Source: Falciphora oryzae | Lineage: Eukaryota; Ascomycota; Sordariomycetes; Magnaporthales; Magnaporthaceae | DNA: 64,000 bases | Assembly: GCA_000733355.1 (NCBI GenBank) | Contig: JNVV01000052.1 | Location: 1-64,000 of the forward strand | Direction: 5' to 3' | Part shown: in pieces, positions 1 to 12,145 of the stretch | Numbering within the stretch: the stretch's first letter is position 1 | How the letters are laid out: each line of letters begins with the position of its first letter | The notes under the pieces: model-generated | Database searches by the model: none | Seen by the model: the letters and a program-made list of their open reading frames with translations, nothing else | What the model was told of the DNA's origin: nothing | Program-made: the position numbers and the translations under genes

Positions 1-747
1 TGTTACAGCGGCTAATAGCCGCACGTACAGGGCACGGGGATTTCGACTGGTACCACCGAAAGTACCAGCACGAAAACGATAACCCGTGCCGCTGCGGAAG
101 AAACAAGTCCCCCTCCCACCCTGTATATTGCAGGCTGGCCAAGGCGGCAGAAGACAAGTGGCCTACAACGGACCCCTCCCCGGCTTTTGATAGGCCCGGA
201 TATTGGAAACGGCTATTGCAAAAGCCTTTCCTTTTTGCTTCGTTCGTCGAAGCTACCAACTACTACATTATCGCTGGGCGGTAGTAACAGGGCCTAAATA
301 GCCCGCATATAACCTATTTTCCTTTTTTTTGCAGTTTTCACTTTTCCTTTGTACTATTAGGACTAGCAGTAGGCTCGTTAGTCCCCCGCACCTCCGGCCG
401 GGCCCAGGGGAGGTCCCGAGGACCCCCCCGCCCAACCCGGCCTTGCCCCCTTTCCGGCACACCCGCCGGCCGACAACACTACTACCACTCGCAGCGCTTC
501 ACAACGCCCCGGCGTATATATATACGCCCTACCGCCGATCGCCCGCTCACTAGCAAGGAGCGCCGGGATGCGGCCCGACTTCCGTGTGCCTTCGGGTTTA
601 ATCTGCTAGCCGCCTTAATAGCAACATGTAGCCTAGTGTTAAGCTTAGGTAGCGCTAGCACGTCATATGCCCCTTGGGAGGCAGGGACTGGTAGATCCCG
701 ATATAATGACGTTAAATATACTCTCTCTCTCTCTCTCTCTCTCTCTC
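1..747 (+). mobile_element. 3' end of a LINE (non-LTR retrotransposon), with (CT)n tail
   Basis: An open frame from base 3 to the TAG at 282-284 is the last 93 codons of a LINE ORF2. It contains the typical RTGHGDF...YH segment followed by a Cys-x-Cys...His-x3-Cys cluster (CRCGRNKSPSHPVYC), as in the C-terminal domain of fungal LINEs. A 3' UTR follows (285-720) and the element ends in 13.5 CT units (721-747), after which the sequence changes abruptly to gypsy pol. Part of the UTR (from about 388) is repeated in inverted orientation at 26184-26538. The 5' part lies outside the window. This LINE appears to have inserted into the gypsy element. The family name is not determined. Confidence 0.8.
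721..747 (+). repeat. (CT)13.5 microsatellite tail of the LINE
   Basis: Uninterrupted CT dinucleotides. The other copy of this LINE end (26184-26538, minus strand) stops in the same kind of tract, so the repeat is the element's 3' tail and not a chance microsatellite. Confidence 0.85.
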
Positions 748-844
748 GGCCTTGGAAGGACAAGGAGATAACCCTATGGAAGAAGTTTTGCCGCAAGGAG
801 CACCTTCTTTCCTCCTATCCCTAAGCCGGCTTTGCAGTATTCCT

Positions 845-2416
845 GTCTTAAAGTGGGCTACGGAATTTACTGACAAAGTTAAGCAAGCTGGTATTACGGA
901 TCCCGAATACCAGGGCCGCTTTTAGAAGCCCGAAAAGGGTGAAGAAGTTGAGGATGGCCTCCTTTATTATAAGGAAAGATTGTGGGTGCTAACGGAGGCC
1001 TTGCAAAAGGAAGTCCTCGAGTCCGAACATGACACAAAAGTCGCTGGACATATGGGTATGGATAAAACCCTCGAGTTAATTACTCGGCACTTTTGGTGGC
1101 CTAATATCGAGGCAAAAGTCCGGGAATACGTGAGGGGATGCCTGGAGTGCCAACGCAATAAGGCCCTAAGGCATGCCCCCTTTGGACCCCTATAACCTAT
1201 GGAGCTGCATTACCAGCCCTGGAAGACGGTGGCCATGGACTTCATTACGGACCTCCCTTTAAGCGATGGGTGCGATTCAATTTGGGTAATGGTAGACCCC
1301 TTTACCAAGATGGCGCATTTCGTCCCCCTTAAAGTCGAGGGTAAGAAATCGGATGACCTTATCCGCATTTTCGCCAAAGAATACTGGCGATTGCACGGTG
1401 TGCTTTTGGATATTATCTTTGATAGAGATTTTAGATTTACGAGCCATTTGTGGAAAGATTTCCTCCGTTTGGTAGGCATTAAGCCAAAAATGAGCACTGC
1501 CTTCCATCCCTAAACGGATGGATAAACCGAAAGGCTTAACCAAAGCCTGGAAGCCTACCTTAGGTTTTTCGTAAATTACGAAATGACTAACTGGGTCGAG
1601 CTGTTACCCACGGCGGAATTTGCCTATAATAATACATTTTCGGCAAGTACTTCCATTACTCCCTTTTTCGCCAACTACGGGTACCACCCAGCCTCCAATA
1701 ATCCCCCTTTCCCAGGACGAGTACGCAATCCAGCAAGCCAACTGTACCGGCATTGGATGACCCAGGTGCACGAAGAAGCCAAACGACACCTCGAAAAAGC
1801 CCGGGAACGGATGAAGCATTGGGCCGATAAAAAGAGAGGCCCCTCGCCGGTCCTTACCGAAGGACAGTTCGTTATGTTGAACGCCCGGCACATAAAGACC
1901 CGTCGCCCCGCCAAGAAACTCGATGCCAAAATGCTCGGGCCCTTCCGGATCCTTAAGGTTATTTCTCCCACGGCGGTACGACTGGCCCTGCCTAAAACCT
2001 GGAAAATCCATAACGCTTTCCACGTATCCCTCATCGAACCCTACCGCTCTGGCATTCAGGCACGACCTGACCCTGACCAGGTACTGCGGGAGGCCCCTTC
2101 GGTTATAGGAGATTTCGTTGTAGAGAAAGTTATGGATTCCATGGATACAAGCGGGAAAGTTCGTTACCTTGTCCAGTGGGAGGATTACCCACGCAAAAAG
2201 GACTGGACGTGGGAACCTTGGGAGCATTTCGATACCGACGGATCTAAGCAGCACGTTATGGCTTTTCATCGGCTTAACCCCGACAAGCCTAGGGACCCCC
2301 GCGTGCCACAAGACATAGGCACGGCCGCATCCCTTAAGCGGGCCTCGGAAGGTCTCGAGACGCGCCCTAGGAAGAGGAGGATAGTGTCACACGGAAGAAC
2401 CCGTGGACCTAACTAG
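845..2416 (+). pseudogene. gypsy pol C-terminal part: integrase plus chromodomain, broken by stops
   Basis: The frame is continuous apart from in-frame TAG/TAA codons, for example near 925, at 1193-1195, at 1511-1513 and again a few codons later. In order it shows: the integrase zinc-binding module (H...H...CLEC, about 1030-1155), the catalytic core with MDFITDLP (first Asp) and FDRDFRF...LWKDF (second Asp region), and TERLNQSLEAYLR (Glu). The C-terminal integrase region follows, then a chromodomain of the form FVVEKVMD...YLVQWEDYP..DWTWEPWEHF (about 2112-2235). The two stops beside the Glu motif replace Gln codons of the usual QTDGQTE motif, as expected for RIP acting on CAA. The element cannot make integrase. 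Confidence 0.85.
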
Positions 2417-2505
2417 TCGGCATCACGAGTCGGCCTCACGGAGGGTCGAAGACCCGCATAGGCGGTCAACGGCCCTAAGGCCAAGCGGTGAAGGTCGGAA
2501 GGCAG

Positions 2506-2679
2506 TGTGAATCATGTACTCGATACTTCGCACGGATCACAAAGGGTCTATATAAACCCTGCCATCTCCTATGTCCTTCACGAAAGATTCCTTCCTCCTC
2601 AAGCATCTCTTAAGCCCATAGAAAGATTATCTGCAATCTAGAGATTCTTTCTCCAAGCCGTCTTTGACCCCTTGTTACA
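2506..2679 (+). repeat. 3' LTR of the gypsy element (about 174 bp)
   Basis: It begins TGTGAA directly after a purine-rich tract (GGTCGGAAGGCAG), which would be the polypurine tract. It contains a TATATAAAC box about 50 bp in and ends TTGTTACA. The right edge is exact because a transposase reading frame resumes at 2680. The left edge is inferred from the TG start and the purine tract. The partner LTR is outside the window. Confidence 0.6.
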
Positions 2680-3061
2680 GGTAGTCGTACTTTCGAATCC
2701 AGCGCGTGCCGAGCTCTACGCGGCGTTTAACGAAGTTCGCGACCCAGTTCTTGCCAACGGCGCGCGCGTCGCGTTCGGCGAGCAATCGGTTGGCCATATC
2801 TTCAACACCAAAAGGCCGGGGAGGAAATGCGCGAGAATCCAGCTCGAGTATGTACTTAATAAGCGCCTCCTTTTCGGATTCCGTTAATTTCCGTAATTTG
2901 GGCATTGTATCGCGTCGAGCAGGTTGGCCGTATTTCCGACGCGCTAGAGTCGAATTCGCGACCGAGTAGATTTTCGCAGCTTCCCGCATGCTTAGTTTTG
3001 GGTTGGATTGCAAAGCTTAAAGGGCAAGCATTACCCGGCTTTCGTCGCTTTTGTTTAACAT
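2680..3061 (-). pseudogene. pogo/Fot transposase, N-terminal DNA-binding part (truncated)
   Basis: The frame begins at an ATG at 3061 (MLNKSDES...) and has one in-frame TAA near codon 15. It reads through a psq/homeodomain-like helix-turn-helix (LSMREAAKIYSVANSTLARRK) and then a CENP-B-type helix-turn-helix region (LTESEKEALIKYI...FPPRPFGVEDMANRLL..R...VGKNWVANFVKRR). It stops at the codon for Tyr in RKYDY, where the LTR begins. The DDE catalytic half is missing. It is homologous to the frame at 15566-15943. In the family this half binds the terminal repeats, and here it cannot act. Confidence 0.85.
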
Positions 3062-3159
3062 TTTGTTTGGTGAAGGAATCGGTTGCCAAAGATGATGCGT
3101 CGCGTTATCGCGTGTTTTGTCCCACTCGCTTGTGTGTCCCACTCACTTGTGAACCACGT
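2680..3159 (-). mobile_element. pogo/Fot-type DNA transposon, 5' end only (copy 1)
   Basis: The outer end lies at 3159, flanked by TA (3160-3161), and reads ACGTGGTTCACAAGTGAG on the minus strand. Within the terminal repeat a CAAG(C/T)GAGTGGGACA half-site occurs twice in tandem. The element then runs leftward into the N-terminal half of its transposase and is cut at 2679/2680 by the gypsy LTR. The remainder is not in the window. On the other side of the TA the sequence is LINE ORF2, so this transposon had inserted into that LINE. Confidence 0.8.
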
Positions 3160-3161
3160 TA

Positions 3162-4710
3162 ACCATTAAGTGGATCCCGAAAGAAACAAAATATTAGCGG
3201 CTTTAAAAAAAATTCGGAATTGGAAAGCCCCGGGAGCGGATAACTTACCGAACGGATTATTAAAAGCGTACGGGGAACCATACTGGGAAGCTATATTTAA
3301 AATAGCTAACGCTAGCTTCGAATTCGAGTATTTCCCGAAACGTTTCCGAAACGCACTAACGGTAGTGCTTTTTAAGCCAGGGAAAAATACGGAAAATAGA
3401 AAAATAGCAAGGAGGTGGCAACCGATCGCATTCCTTTTGTTTATATCCAAAGTTATAAAAGCGATAATAGGAATACGGATCGTAACCGAAGCGGAAAAAA
3501 GAGGATTGTTACCGGAAGGGCAAATGGGCAATAAAAGGAAACGTAATACCGAACTTGCTATTAAACAAATAATAGATACCGTAATAACGGCGTGGAATTA
3601 CGGCGCTATAGCTTCGCTGCTATAGCTCGACCTGTTAGGAGCATTCGATAACGTTAACTACATTAGATTTTTTAATACTTTACGAAAATAAGAATTTTTA
3701 CCAAAAATAGTTAGGTGGATTAAAAGCTGGCTGATAGGTAGGACGGCCCGGTTCCGGTTCGATAGGGATACGTTTACGCCTATACAAGTAATAGTAGGAG
3801 TATTATAAAGTTTACCACTTTTACCCATATTGTTTATTTTATATATCGCATCGCTTTACGACAAATTGGAAGAAATACTAGGGATAACGGTGGTCGGCTT
3901 CGCCGACGATACCAACCCTTTGGCAGTAGGGGGAACTACGGCGGAAACGGCCCGGCTGCTGGAACGGGTTTGGGATACGTGCCAAATATGGGCAAAAAAG
4001 ATAGGAATAACGTTTAACGCGGCCAAAACTAAACTGCTCCATTTTATTAAAACCTTAAACCGGACCCGGGTCCGTACCGGAAATACGCAGGTTTAACCAA
4101 CGCTATCGGCGAAATTCCTAGGAATTTGGTTAAACCATAAGCCAAATTTTAACGCCCATACCAAATAAGCAAAGGGCAAATAAAAAAAATAGCAGCTTGC
4201 GGTAACAAAACTCGCGGCGGCAACGTGGGGAAGCAGCTTCGCACGCGCAAAGTAGCTGTACGCGGTCGTATGCCGTAGCGCATTAGTTTATAAAGCGGCA
4301 GCTTACTACCTATTAACGGAACCCCGAAGTCGGCCCCGGGGCGCAGCTAAAAAGATGGCGAAAAAACAAAAAGCATGTTTTAAAGTGGTAGCTGGAGCGT
4401 ACAAAACAACCTCGCTAGCACACCTCGAAATAAAAACCTACGTGCCGCTTTTGGATTTATATTTAAACGAAAAGGTTATAAATACGGAAAATAAATGGGA
4501 AAAAACCGGAATAACGTAGCGCATTAACGAAATGATAGCGAAAGTAGCGGACCGTTTCCAAAGATTCGGCTATAAAGAACGAAAAAAAAGGCCCTACCCC
4601 TAAAGCGGACAAGCGAAAAAAAAGTAGGTAATAAAATGGGACCGGCCCGAAATAGCGCTAAAACTGAAACGAATACCCGTCCCCAAATAAATAAAGAAAA
4701 ATAAAAAAAC
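3162..4710 (+). pseudogene. LINE ORF2 fragment: reverse transcriptase to C-terminal linker, with stops
   Basis: One frame runs from the transposon end at 3161 through reverse transcriptase motifs. These are NWKAPGADNLPNGLLKAYG (fingers), PKRFRNALTVVLFKPGK, RRWQPIAFLLFISKVIKAI, LDLLGAFDNVN (motif A) and GFADDT (catalytic FADD, about 3895-3912, intact). It then enters the thumb/linker region (FLGIWLNHKPNF, KKMAKKQKACFKVVAGAY). In-frame TAG/TAA codons interrupt it repeatedly, for example at 3623-3625 and near 3688. It is the same family as the LINE at 4711-12145. The right edge, about 4705-4730, is where similarity stops and the next LINE begins, so it is approximate. Confidence 0.8.
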
Positions 4711-4889
4711 GCTGGTTGGACCTTTGCAGACGCGCATCCGGTCAGCCCTTCGAAATAATCCAAATCTGACTTTAGAACCGGAATCCACGCATCCGATTCC
4801 CCCCCGAGCCGATGCCGCAAGCGGCGCGCGCCGGCGGCGCGGGGTTGGAATCGATGGAAATCGATTCTGGCCTCGCGGTTAGCCGACAC

Positions 4890-6312
4890 GCATTCGCGAA
4901 CGACCCGCCCGACGCGCCTTAAAGCGCGTCGGGAAATAGGACTTCCCCCGACCCGGGACCGCATCGCAACCGCCAAAAAACTAACCTATTGGAAATCAAA
5001 AACAAATTGGAGCCCCTTGTAATTCGTAGCAAGCTGCAGGATTTCCGGCAGCTAATTAAAAAGCTAATTAACACCGAAACCGAAGCGGTAGCGGCGCGCC
5101 AACGCGACGCAGCCAAAAACGGACCGATTACGATAGAAACCCTCGAAACATTTAAAATCGACATTTTTACCGAAGTAAAAAACGCCTTCGCCGGTAACAG
5201 CAAAAAGTCCTACGCCGCCGCAACGTCCTATAAGCTAGCGCCCGGGGGACGGAGCGCACCCGAACCGAACCCCCTTTAATAGAACACCTTCCACCCCCCA
5301 CCCCGATTTATCCCGGCCAAATTAAAGCGAAAAGTTACGATCGCCGTAGGAGAAATGCCCTTTCCGTTAAAAGGCAGATTATACGAAGAGATATTGCAAG
5401 CGGTCCGGACCTACGTCGGGGACGGACCGAGGGGTATACGCACCTTACCGAACGGTAACGTGGTAGTTACATTTACGAATAGCGCGGAAAAATACAAAAA
5501 AAAAAACGGCGTAAATTAAAGCCGTATTCGGGGATTAGGCCCAATTTCGAGAACGAACCGTAAACGTAGTAATTTAAAGTTTTAAAATGGGAACTTTCCT
5601 TACGGACCCGGAAGAACTAACGACAGCTTTAAACGCCGAAAATAAAAACGCGAACATACGGTCGGTTTACGTTTGGCCCCCGAGGAATAATATAGGATAC
5701 GCGATCGTACTAGCCAAAATTAGGAACGCGTCGGCAGCGGACCTATACTGCATATAAAAAGTTGCATACCGGGCGGAAATCCACAATTGCGAACTATACG
5801 TTCCAAAGTCGAAAGCAACCTAATGTTTTAATTACTACCAGTGGGGACACAGACAGAAGTTTTGCTATAAACCGAGCCGGTGCCCTTATTGCGCCGGGCC
5901 GAAGCACTAAAAAGGCGAAACGGAGTGCGCGGCGCACCCCAAACAAGCGGCGGAAAGGCCGAAGTGCGTGAATTGCGACGGACCGCACCCGGCGTTCCGC
6001 CGGAGCTGCGGCACCGCGTAACAAACAATTAAAAGAGCTAGGGAGGCGTACAAAAACAAACCGAAAAGGTTTGCCTTGGAAGCCGGAAGGTTCAGGGCCA
6101 GCCAAACGATAAACATCCCGCTGTTCCAAAACCGCATAATAGCCGGCATCGGAGCGGGAGCGAACCCTAACAAAAAACAAAAAACAGACGGAGAAAGAGA
6201 GATAACACCGACGCCAATAGGAAAACGACCGGTGGGGAAACCCCCGAGATCGATATTACCAAAGGGCCGGACAATTACCAGGCCGCCACCGGCGGCGGGC
6301 GCCCGGTATTAG
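4890..6312 (+). pseudogene. LINE ORF1 (gag-like, CCHC zinc knuckles), degraded
   Basis: Recognisable parts are a coiled-coil-like segment (about 4990-5280), a central domain (MGTFLTDPEELTTAL...VYVWPPRNN, about 5587-5755), and three zinc knuckles at 5824-6015. The first knuckle reads CFNYYQWGHRQKFC, with Tyr where the second Cys belongs (TGC to TAC). The next two are CPYCAGPKH.KGETEC and CVNCDGPHPAFRRSC. A basic Pro-rich tail follows, to a stop at 6310-6312. Several in-frame TAA/TAG codons and at least one frame change break it. In living copies this protein would coat the element RNA. Confidence 0.7.
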
Positions 6313-6489
6313 CAAACCATAATAAAAATGGGGGTTAAAAATAGCTCCCCGTTATCGAAGCCCCTAGTAACTACGGACGAACAAATACAGGCGGCTACGG
6401 CAAAACAAATAAACCTCCCCCCCTTTTTATCCGAACCGACCCCGACCATAACGAGCGCAGTTACCTTTGAAAGCCAGCAACAAACCGCC

Positions 6490-9400
6490 GAATCCATATA
6501 GTAATTTCTATACTATATTAAAACATGGGGAAAGGTAGCAGCCGGGGAAATACCCCCCTTTTTAGCAGAAAATAGTACGACATAATCGCCATCCAAAAAC
6601 CGGAGCTAAATAGGTACGGAAACCTTAAAAAGCCAGCAGGCTGCTAATACGAAATAATATACCACCAAACGAACACAAAATCCAACGCGGCGTTATACGT
6701 ACATTAAAAACTCGACCCCGCCTCGTAGTTAAGCCGGAACGGACATAATTAGGCAGCAATTACACTACAATCACTAGTCGGAAACATAAACATTTATTCG
6801 ATATATTCACTAAACCTTAAAACCCCAAAAATATGGAACATACCACTCCAAAAAATCACCACGTACCTACCCCGGCAGCACGCCGTACTAATAGGGGATT
6901 TTAACCTCCACCACCCAATATGGGATATATATAACAAAAAAAACGAAAAAGCCGAAACACTTTTAGCGCTAGCGAAACGGTGGAGCTTCGAACTCGCCAC
7001 GCTATACGGCGAGGTTACAAAAAAACGAAAAGGGGAAAGGGAAAACACGATAAACCACGCCTGGGTTTTAAACTCGTTGGTCGTTTATTACGAAGGAAAA
7101 AACCTAAAAATAGGAGGGTTTAACCACCACCTACAGGTAATTAGGATCGAAACAGGGCAGGAACCGCTCCGGCAGCGCCAAACCGAAGGCTGGGTATGGA
7201 AAAAGGTTAACACCGACCCAAAAAACGACAAAAGGAAGGCCTTATACCTCGCGGAACAATTTATCCAAATAGGCGATATTACTACAAAGGAGGAATTAAA
7301 CGAAGCCGTTAACGCGCTAATAAAACAGCTTACCAAGGTCGCAAACGAACTGGCACCGAAGCGTAAAGCGGCAACCAAATTTAAACCAGCACCTTATTAA
7401 ACGACCAAACTAACGACACTATTAAAGGAAACGAAACGGTGCCGGCGCGAATACACCCGGGATAAAATACAAACAAGCTACGACAAATTAAAAAAAGCAA
7501 ACAAAGCTTTTATTAAGGAAAAAAGGAAAGCCGCAAACGCATATTAGAAAGGGTTTATTAAGGATATATCTAAAAGTCGTAAAGCTACGTTTTGGAACGT
7601 CGAAAGGTAGGCAAAACTAAAAAGCCACCGCAAGCGAAACCCCACCAGGCTACCGGACCTGGCCCGCCCCGGGCCAGGACTAGAGGAGGCAAATACACAC
7701 GAAAAAAAAGCGAGTATCCTAACGACCAAATTCTACCCTAACCCCCCTACAAACCTTTCCGATATCGAAAATACATCGTTTGAAAACGAAACGTTCGAAA
7801 ACGCTTTTGAAATAAACAATAGCGTAAACGAGGACGGTAGCGCGGTATACCAGGTCCTATCCCGGGTTAGGAATTAAAAAGCCCTAAGGCCTAACAACCT
7901 ACCGAATAGACTGCTAAAAGCGTACGGCGAACCTTGCTGGCAAATATTATCAAAGCTGGTAAACGCCAGCTTCGAATTCGAATATTTCCCGAAGCGGTTC
8001 CGGGAAGCACTTACGGTTGTAATCCTTAAACCCGAAAAAACAGTTACGGAAAGGAAAACGGTAAGGGGCTGGAAACCGATAGCATTTCTGTTTTCGATTT
8101 TAAAAGTTTTTGAAGCTATTGTGGGACAAAACATCGCTACCGAGGCGAAAGCGAAGAGACTTTTACCCGATAGCCAAATGGGAAATAAAGCTAACCGGAG
8201 CATAAAATTGGCAATCCGACAAATTACGGAATCGGTAATTACAGCGTGGAACCATAGCGCTACCGTATCGTTACTGCAGCTGGACCTTTTAAGCGCCTTT
8301 AACAGCGTAAACCACGTAAGGCTTTTAAATACATTAAAAAAATAAGGGTTTTTACCAAAAACAGTGAGATGGATTAAAAGCTAGCTCATAGGGAGGACGG
8401 CACGTTTCCGGTTCGATAGAAACACGTTAGCAACAATCCCAATCCACGCGGGAGTACCTTAAAGGTCGCCCCTATCACCCATTTTATTTATCCTTTACAT
8501 CGCGTTATTATATAAAAAGCTGGAAGCGATACCGGGAATTACGGTCGTTAGCTTCGCTAACGACACAAACCCTTTGGCCACAGCCGGGACCACGGCGGAA
8601 ACGTGCCACCTCTTTACACGCGCGTAGGAAGTATGTTAAAAATAGGCAGCCAAAACAGGAATATCTTTTAACGCAGCAAAGACGGAGTTGATCCATTTTT
8701 CCAAAACGCCGAACCCGTCCCGGGTTCGGCTAAGTGATAGCGAAATTGCACCAAACGAATTTGCAAAATTCTTAGGGGTTTGGCTCGACCGAAAATTGAA
8801 CTTCCAGGCATACTTGGAAAAGGCTAGAGGCAAACAGGAACGATAACAGCTAGCTTTAACCAAACTCGCAGCGGCAACGTAGGGGAGCAGCCTCGCTAAA
8901 GCAAAACAATTGTACGCGGTGGTATGCCGTAACGCGCTAGCGTATAAAGCAACGGCGTTCCACCTACTAACGGAAGTTAAAGGACGGCCCCGAAACGTTA
9001 CCAAAAAACTTGCGAAGGAACAGCGGGCTTATTTAAAGGTGGTGGCGGGGGCATACCGAGCGATATCCTTAGCGCATTTGGAAATAAAAACCTACACCCT
9101 ACCCTTGGATTTATACTTAAACGAAAAGGTGCTTAATATTAAAAAAAAAATAAGGAAATATTGGGATAACGGAAATGGTAAACAAAGTTACTAAAAGGGT
9201 AGCGGAATAGCTCCGATTTAATGGGTTTAAGCAATTTAAAAAAAGACCGCATTTATATAACGGGATTGCGAAGAGAGAATGGGTAACAAAATGGGATAGG
9301 AACGATATAAAACCGGAACTACGCCGGCGCGAGCTAAGCTCCGAAAACAACTGGAAGCTACGCAATAAACATAAAAGGCATTGGAACCTAAACGTTACTT

Positions 9401-9840
9401 TTAAATGGAAGTTTAAAGCGAAGTGCGCGGCTGAAACCGCTAAAAGGGCGAACCGATACCGGGGCACCTGCCCCGCCAACGACGCCTAATTTACGGAGGA
9501 AGTTTTGGAGTACTACGAAAAGCTGCCAAAAACCTATAGCTTTTTAGCAATCCAGATTCGCACAGAAAAATTAGGATTGAATGCCTTCCTTTTCAGCAGG
9601 AATGTACCCGACGCGGTAACGCCCCTGTGCGAGTGCGGGAGCGGGCAGAAAAAAATAGTATAGCACGTGTTAATATAATATGCCAAATGGGATTAGGCGC
9701 GGACCGGTACCGGCTTAAATTTAGTTTTAAGCCGAAAAGCATATTTCGAAATGTGGGAAAAAGGCGAAAAAACATACGCGATCGTATTAAAAATAATATT
9801 TCGTATAGGGAAATTATTAAATTTTAAGGCAGCGAAAAAG
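6490..9840 (+). pseudogene. LINE ORF2: AP endonuclease, reverse transcriptase, C-terminal Cys domain; dead
   Basis: The endonuclease part shows IIAIQKPELNRYG (about 6580) and VLIGDFNLHHPIWD (about 6889-6930). The reverse transcriptase part runs from about 7860: LRPNNLPNRLLKAYGEP, PKRFREALTVVILKP, LDLLSAFNSVN (motif A) and SFANDT (about 8548-8566). This last motif is the catalytic FADD with the first Asp changed to Asn. The C-terminal part (RTEKLGLNAFLF...VPDAVTPLCECGSG) lies at about 9550-9650. Many TAA/TAG codons interrupt it. It is homologous to 3162-4710 and, at the C-terminus, to 12200-12750. Confidence 0.8.
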
Positions 9841-12145
9841 CTAAAGCGCATCGAAAAGGAAAAAAAAGCGGCAACGCGATAAATAAAACGCTATTAAACC
9901 GGATTAAAATATTTACCGGAAACCGTATAAAGAAGAACGCCGAACGAAAGCATTAAAAAAAAGGATAAAAAAAAAAGCAGAATTAGGATAGGGACCGAAC
10001 CGTATTAAAAACGAAGCTATTACTTATCGTCGTTATTATTACTTTCGTCGTTTATATCCCGAAACATTTTATTAGCAACCTCCTTCCAGGCATCCCGAAG
10101 GTATTTATTAAAGGTATCGGGGACTTTCAACTTTTTATCGAGCATTTCGAATTGGCAAAGGAAAAACGGTTAGCGGGCCGGAATAAAAACGGAAAAGAAG
10201 CGAAACGAAGGGACGTACGCGGAATTTGGCACGTTTTAAAGCCAACTTTTCCATTTTCAAACGATTGGATTAATCCCATTGGGAAATTAAGGCAAAAGCC
10301 TAGCCAAAAAAAGCTTAAGCTGGAGGAACCATATTGCCGGACGGGAACCGGACTAAAACAAAGCTACTACCGGCAACGGAGGAAAAGACATTGCCTAAGC
10401 CGACAGGAAACGGAAAGGAACGGGAAGAACCTGAACTAAAGGGGACACCGGAACGTTTGCCGAGGTTTTTCGCAGCGCGCGAGTAGGCGGCGATGGCGTC
10501 GATTAGGACGCTGTAAGCTTTTTATTACAAATAAACAACCAGGGTTAGTTAAGGGAACGCCGGAATTAGGGCGGAATAAAGGCGGGACAAACCCAAATAC
10601 GAGTTTTTTTAGCGGAAAACGCGACGTTAAAAGCAGCCTTATTTTTGGGCAGGATAGAGATATATTTGGTATGCGTTTTAAGCATATAAGCGACGGTTTT
10701 TTCGGTTCCGACGGGAGGCTACCGGGTCGTAAGCGAAACGGAATCGGAAAAAAAAGGGAATGGAAAAGGAGAACTCATTTGCTGGCAGGAGCCGCGAAAA
10801 GCGCTACAAGGAGCGCAAGTTAAACCTTTGGTGTTTACGAAAAGAAGGTTAGTACCGAATAGGGAACGGAGCGGAAAAGGGACGCATTTGACCGGTAGCT
10901 ACAGGCCCGGATAGCGCCGGCACTTTCGGTGCCGTTCGCCAAACGCTAAAAGCAACTAACATAAATGGTAACCTTGGGATTAAGAGAAAAGTTAGCAGAA
11001 CGACGGGGAAAAGAGCCGGAGGAGGAGCGGTAACGTACGATTTCAATTGCGAGTATAAAACGTGACTTAAGGGAACTTTTAAAGCGGCGCTGTATTTTAC
11101 CTAATGGTAGAGGCGATACGGCTACAAAATAACGGAGTTAGCGAAAGGAGCGCAAGCGTAAGTAAAGCGGGAGAGGAACGTTTACGGCTTTAAGGCGAGG
11201 ATTAACGGATTCGGGGACCTCGCCGCCGCTATCGTTTTAACGCGGAAAAATAGGCGCGGTAAATATGGTGGAGGAGCCGAAAAAAAAGACCGAAGCAAAG
11301 GAGATACCGGTAAGGTAAAAGTACGATCGCGTGCAGGAAAGCAATGGCAAATGTAGTAGTGGTGGTGGTAGTAAAAGTAAAAAAGGAAAGAAGGGAAAAA
11401 AAAAGACCTAAAGGAAGGAGGCTTATTTATAGGCAGGGAAAGCGGGGCGGCACCGGGCCGCAAAAGGAAGGTGAAAAAAAGGTAATAGATCCGGAAGGCA
11501 CAACCAATACCGTCGATAACATAGCGAAAAGCCACACCGGGCCCGAAACCTACGAGGATAAAAACGATGGCTAATAGCGTGATATAAGGCAAACTATAAA
11601 GCCGGAACCGACCCGCAACTACGGAGGAGATTTTCCGAGGTGGAGCTAAAAGCACCGTCCAGGAACCGGCCACTTCGGCCGAGGAAGGTGATTTACCCCG
11701 AATTACAAACATAATAAACATACCGGGAAGCAAAAGCGGGCCGCCAGCGGCCCGGTCACTTCGGGGCAACAGCTGTTAACTAATAAGGGGACAGCCCTAA
11801 TAGCGCCGCCTCGCCCGGAGGAAAGGGCGAAGCGGCAACGCCCCGGCCGCGGTACGATTTCCTTGCGTCACTACATCACAATCACCCTTTTCCTTAAATT
11901 TACCTTTTTCCTTAAGTTACCCACAATCACAAGGACGCTTTCGCGCAAAGACCCTTAAAAAGCAGGCGTGTGAAGAAAAGCAGACGGCAGCACTGTTTAA
12001 CATAGGAAGCACCGTATACGAAAAGCAGACATGGTTTTTCCGCCCAGGAGGCGGGCCGCTAGCGACCCGCCGCCAAAGGTTTTTACATGTACACTAGAAG
12101 AGGGACCGAGGTCTAATTAGACAAAACGGAGTATAACTAAATAAT
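9841..12145 (+). repeat. Long 3' region of the LINE, without a recognised gene
   Basis: It is purine-rich and broken in every frame I read. It is similar in segments to 12750-15262: the end of the Cys-domain region, a block near 10060-10200 resembling 12905-13030, a block near 10900-10970 resembling 13760-13800, and the final block (11930-12110) resembling 15005-15220. The last block has the words AAGGACGCTT, AGCAGACGG and TTTTTACATGTA in both copies. A 195-codon minus-strand frame at 11182-11769 is low-complexity and not considered a gene. Confidence 0.55.

Larger units (their letters stand above)
748..2679 (+). mobile_element. Ty3/gypsy chromovirus fragment: end of RNase H region, integrase, chromodomain, 3' LTR
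   Basis: This is the 3' half of an LTR retrotransposon of the MAGGY/chromovirus type. Its pol frame (see 845-2416) is followed by a purine-rich tract and one LTR. The left side is cut by the LINE end at 747, so gag, protease and most of the reverse transcriptase are not in the window. The right end abuts a pogo-type transposase gene exactly at 2679/2680. This shows that the retroelement landed inside that gene. Confidence 0.8.
4711..12145 (+). mobile_element. Long LINE copy (ORF1, ORF2 and about 2.2 kb 3' region), heavily mutated
   Basis: This is the most complete non-LTR retrotransposon in the window. It has a nucleic-acid-binding ORF1 with CCHC knuckles, an ORF2 with AP-endonuclease, reverse transcriptase and C-terminal Cys cluster, and an unusually long 3' region that is repeated in the truncated copy at 12146-15262. 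Order and motifs suggest the Tad1-like fungal group, but that placement is inference. Stop codons are spread over both frames and C/G-to-T/A changes hit key residues. The 5' edge is approximate. The 3' end is placed at the A-rich stretch near 12140. Confidence 0.7.

Noticed and set aside
11182..11769. 195-codon hydrophobic minus-strand frame in the LINE 3' region
   Set aside because: It reflects purine-rich low-complexity DNA (Phe/Tyr/His runs) and is not kept in the second LINE copy.
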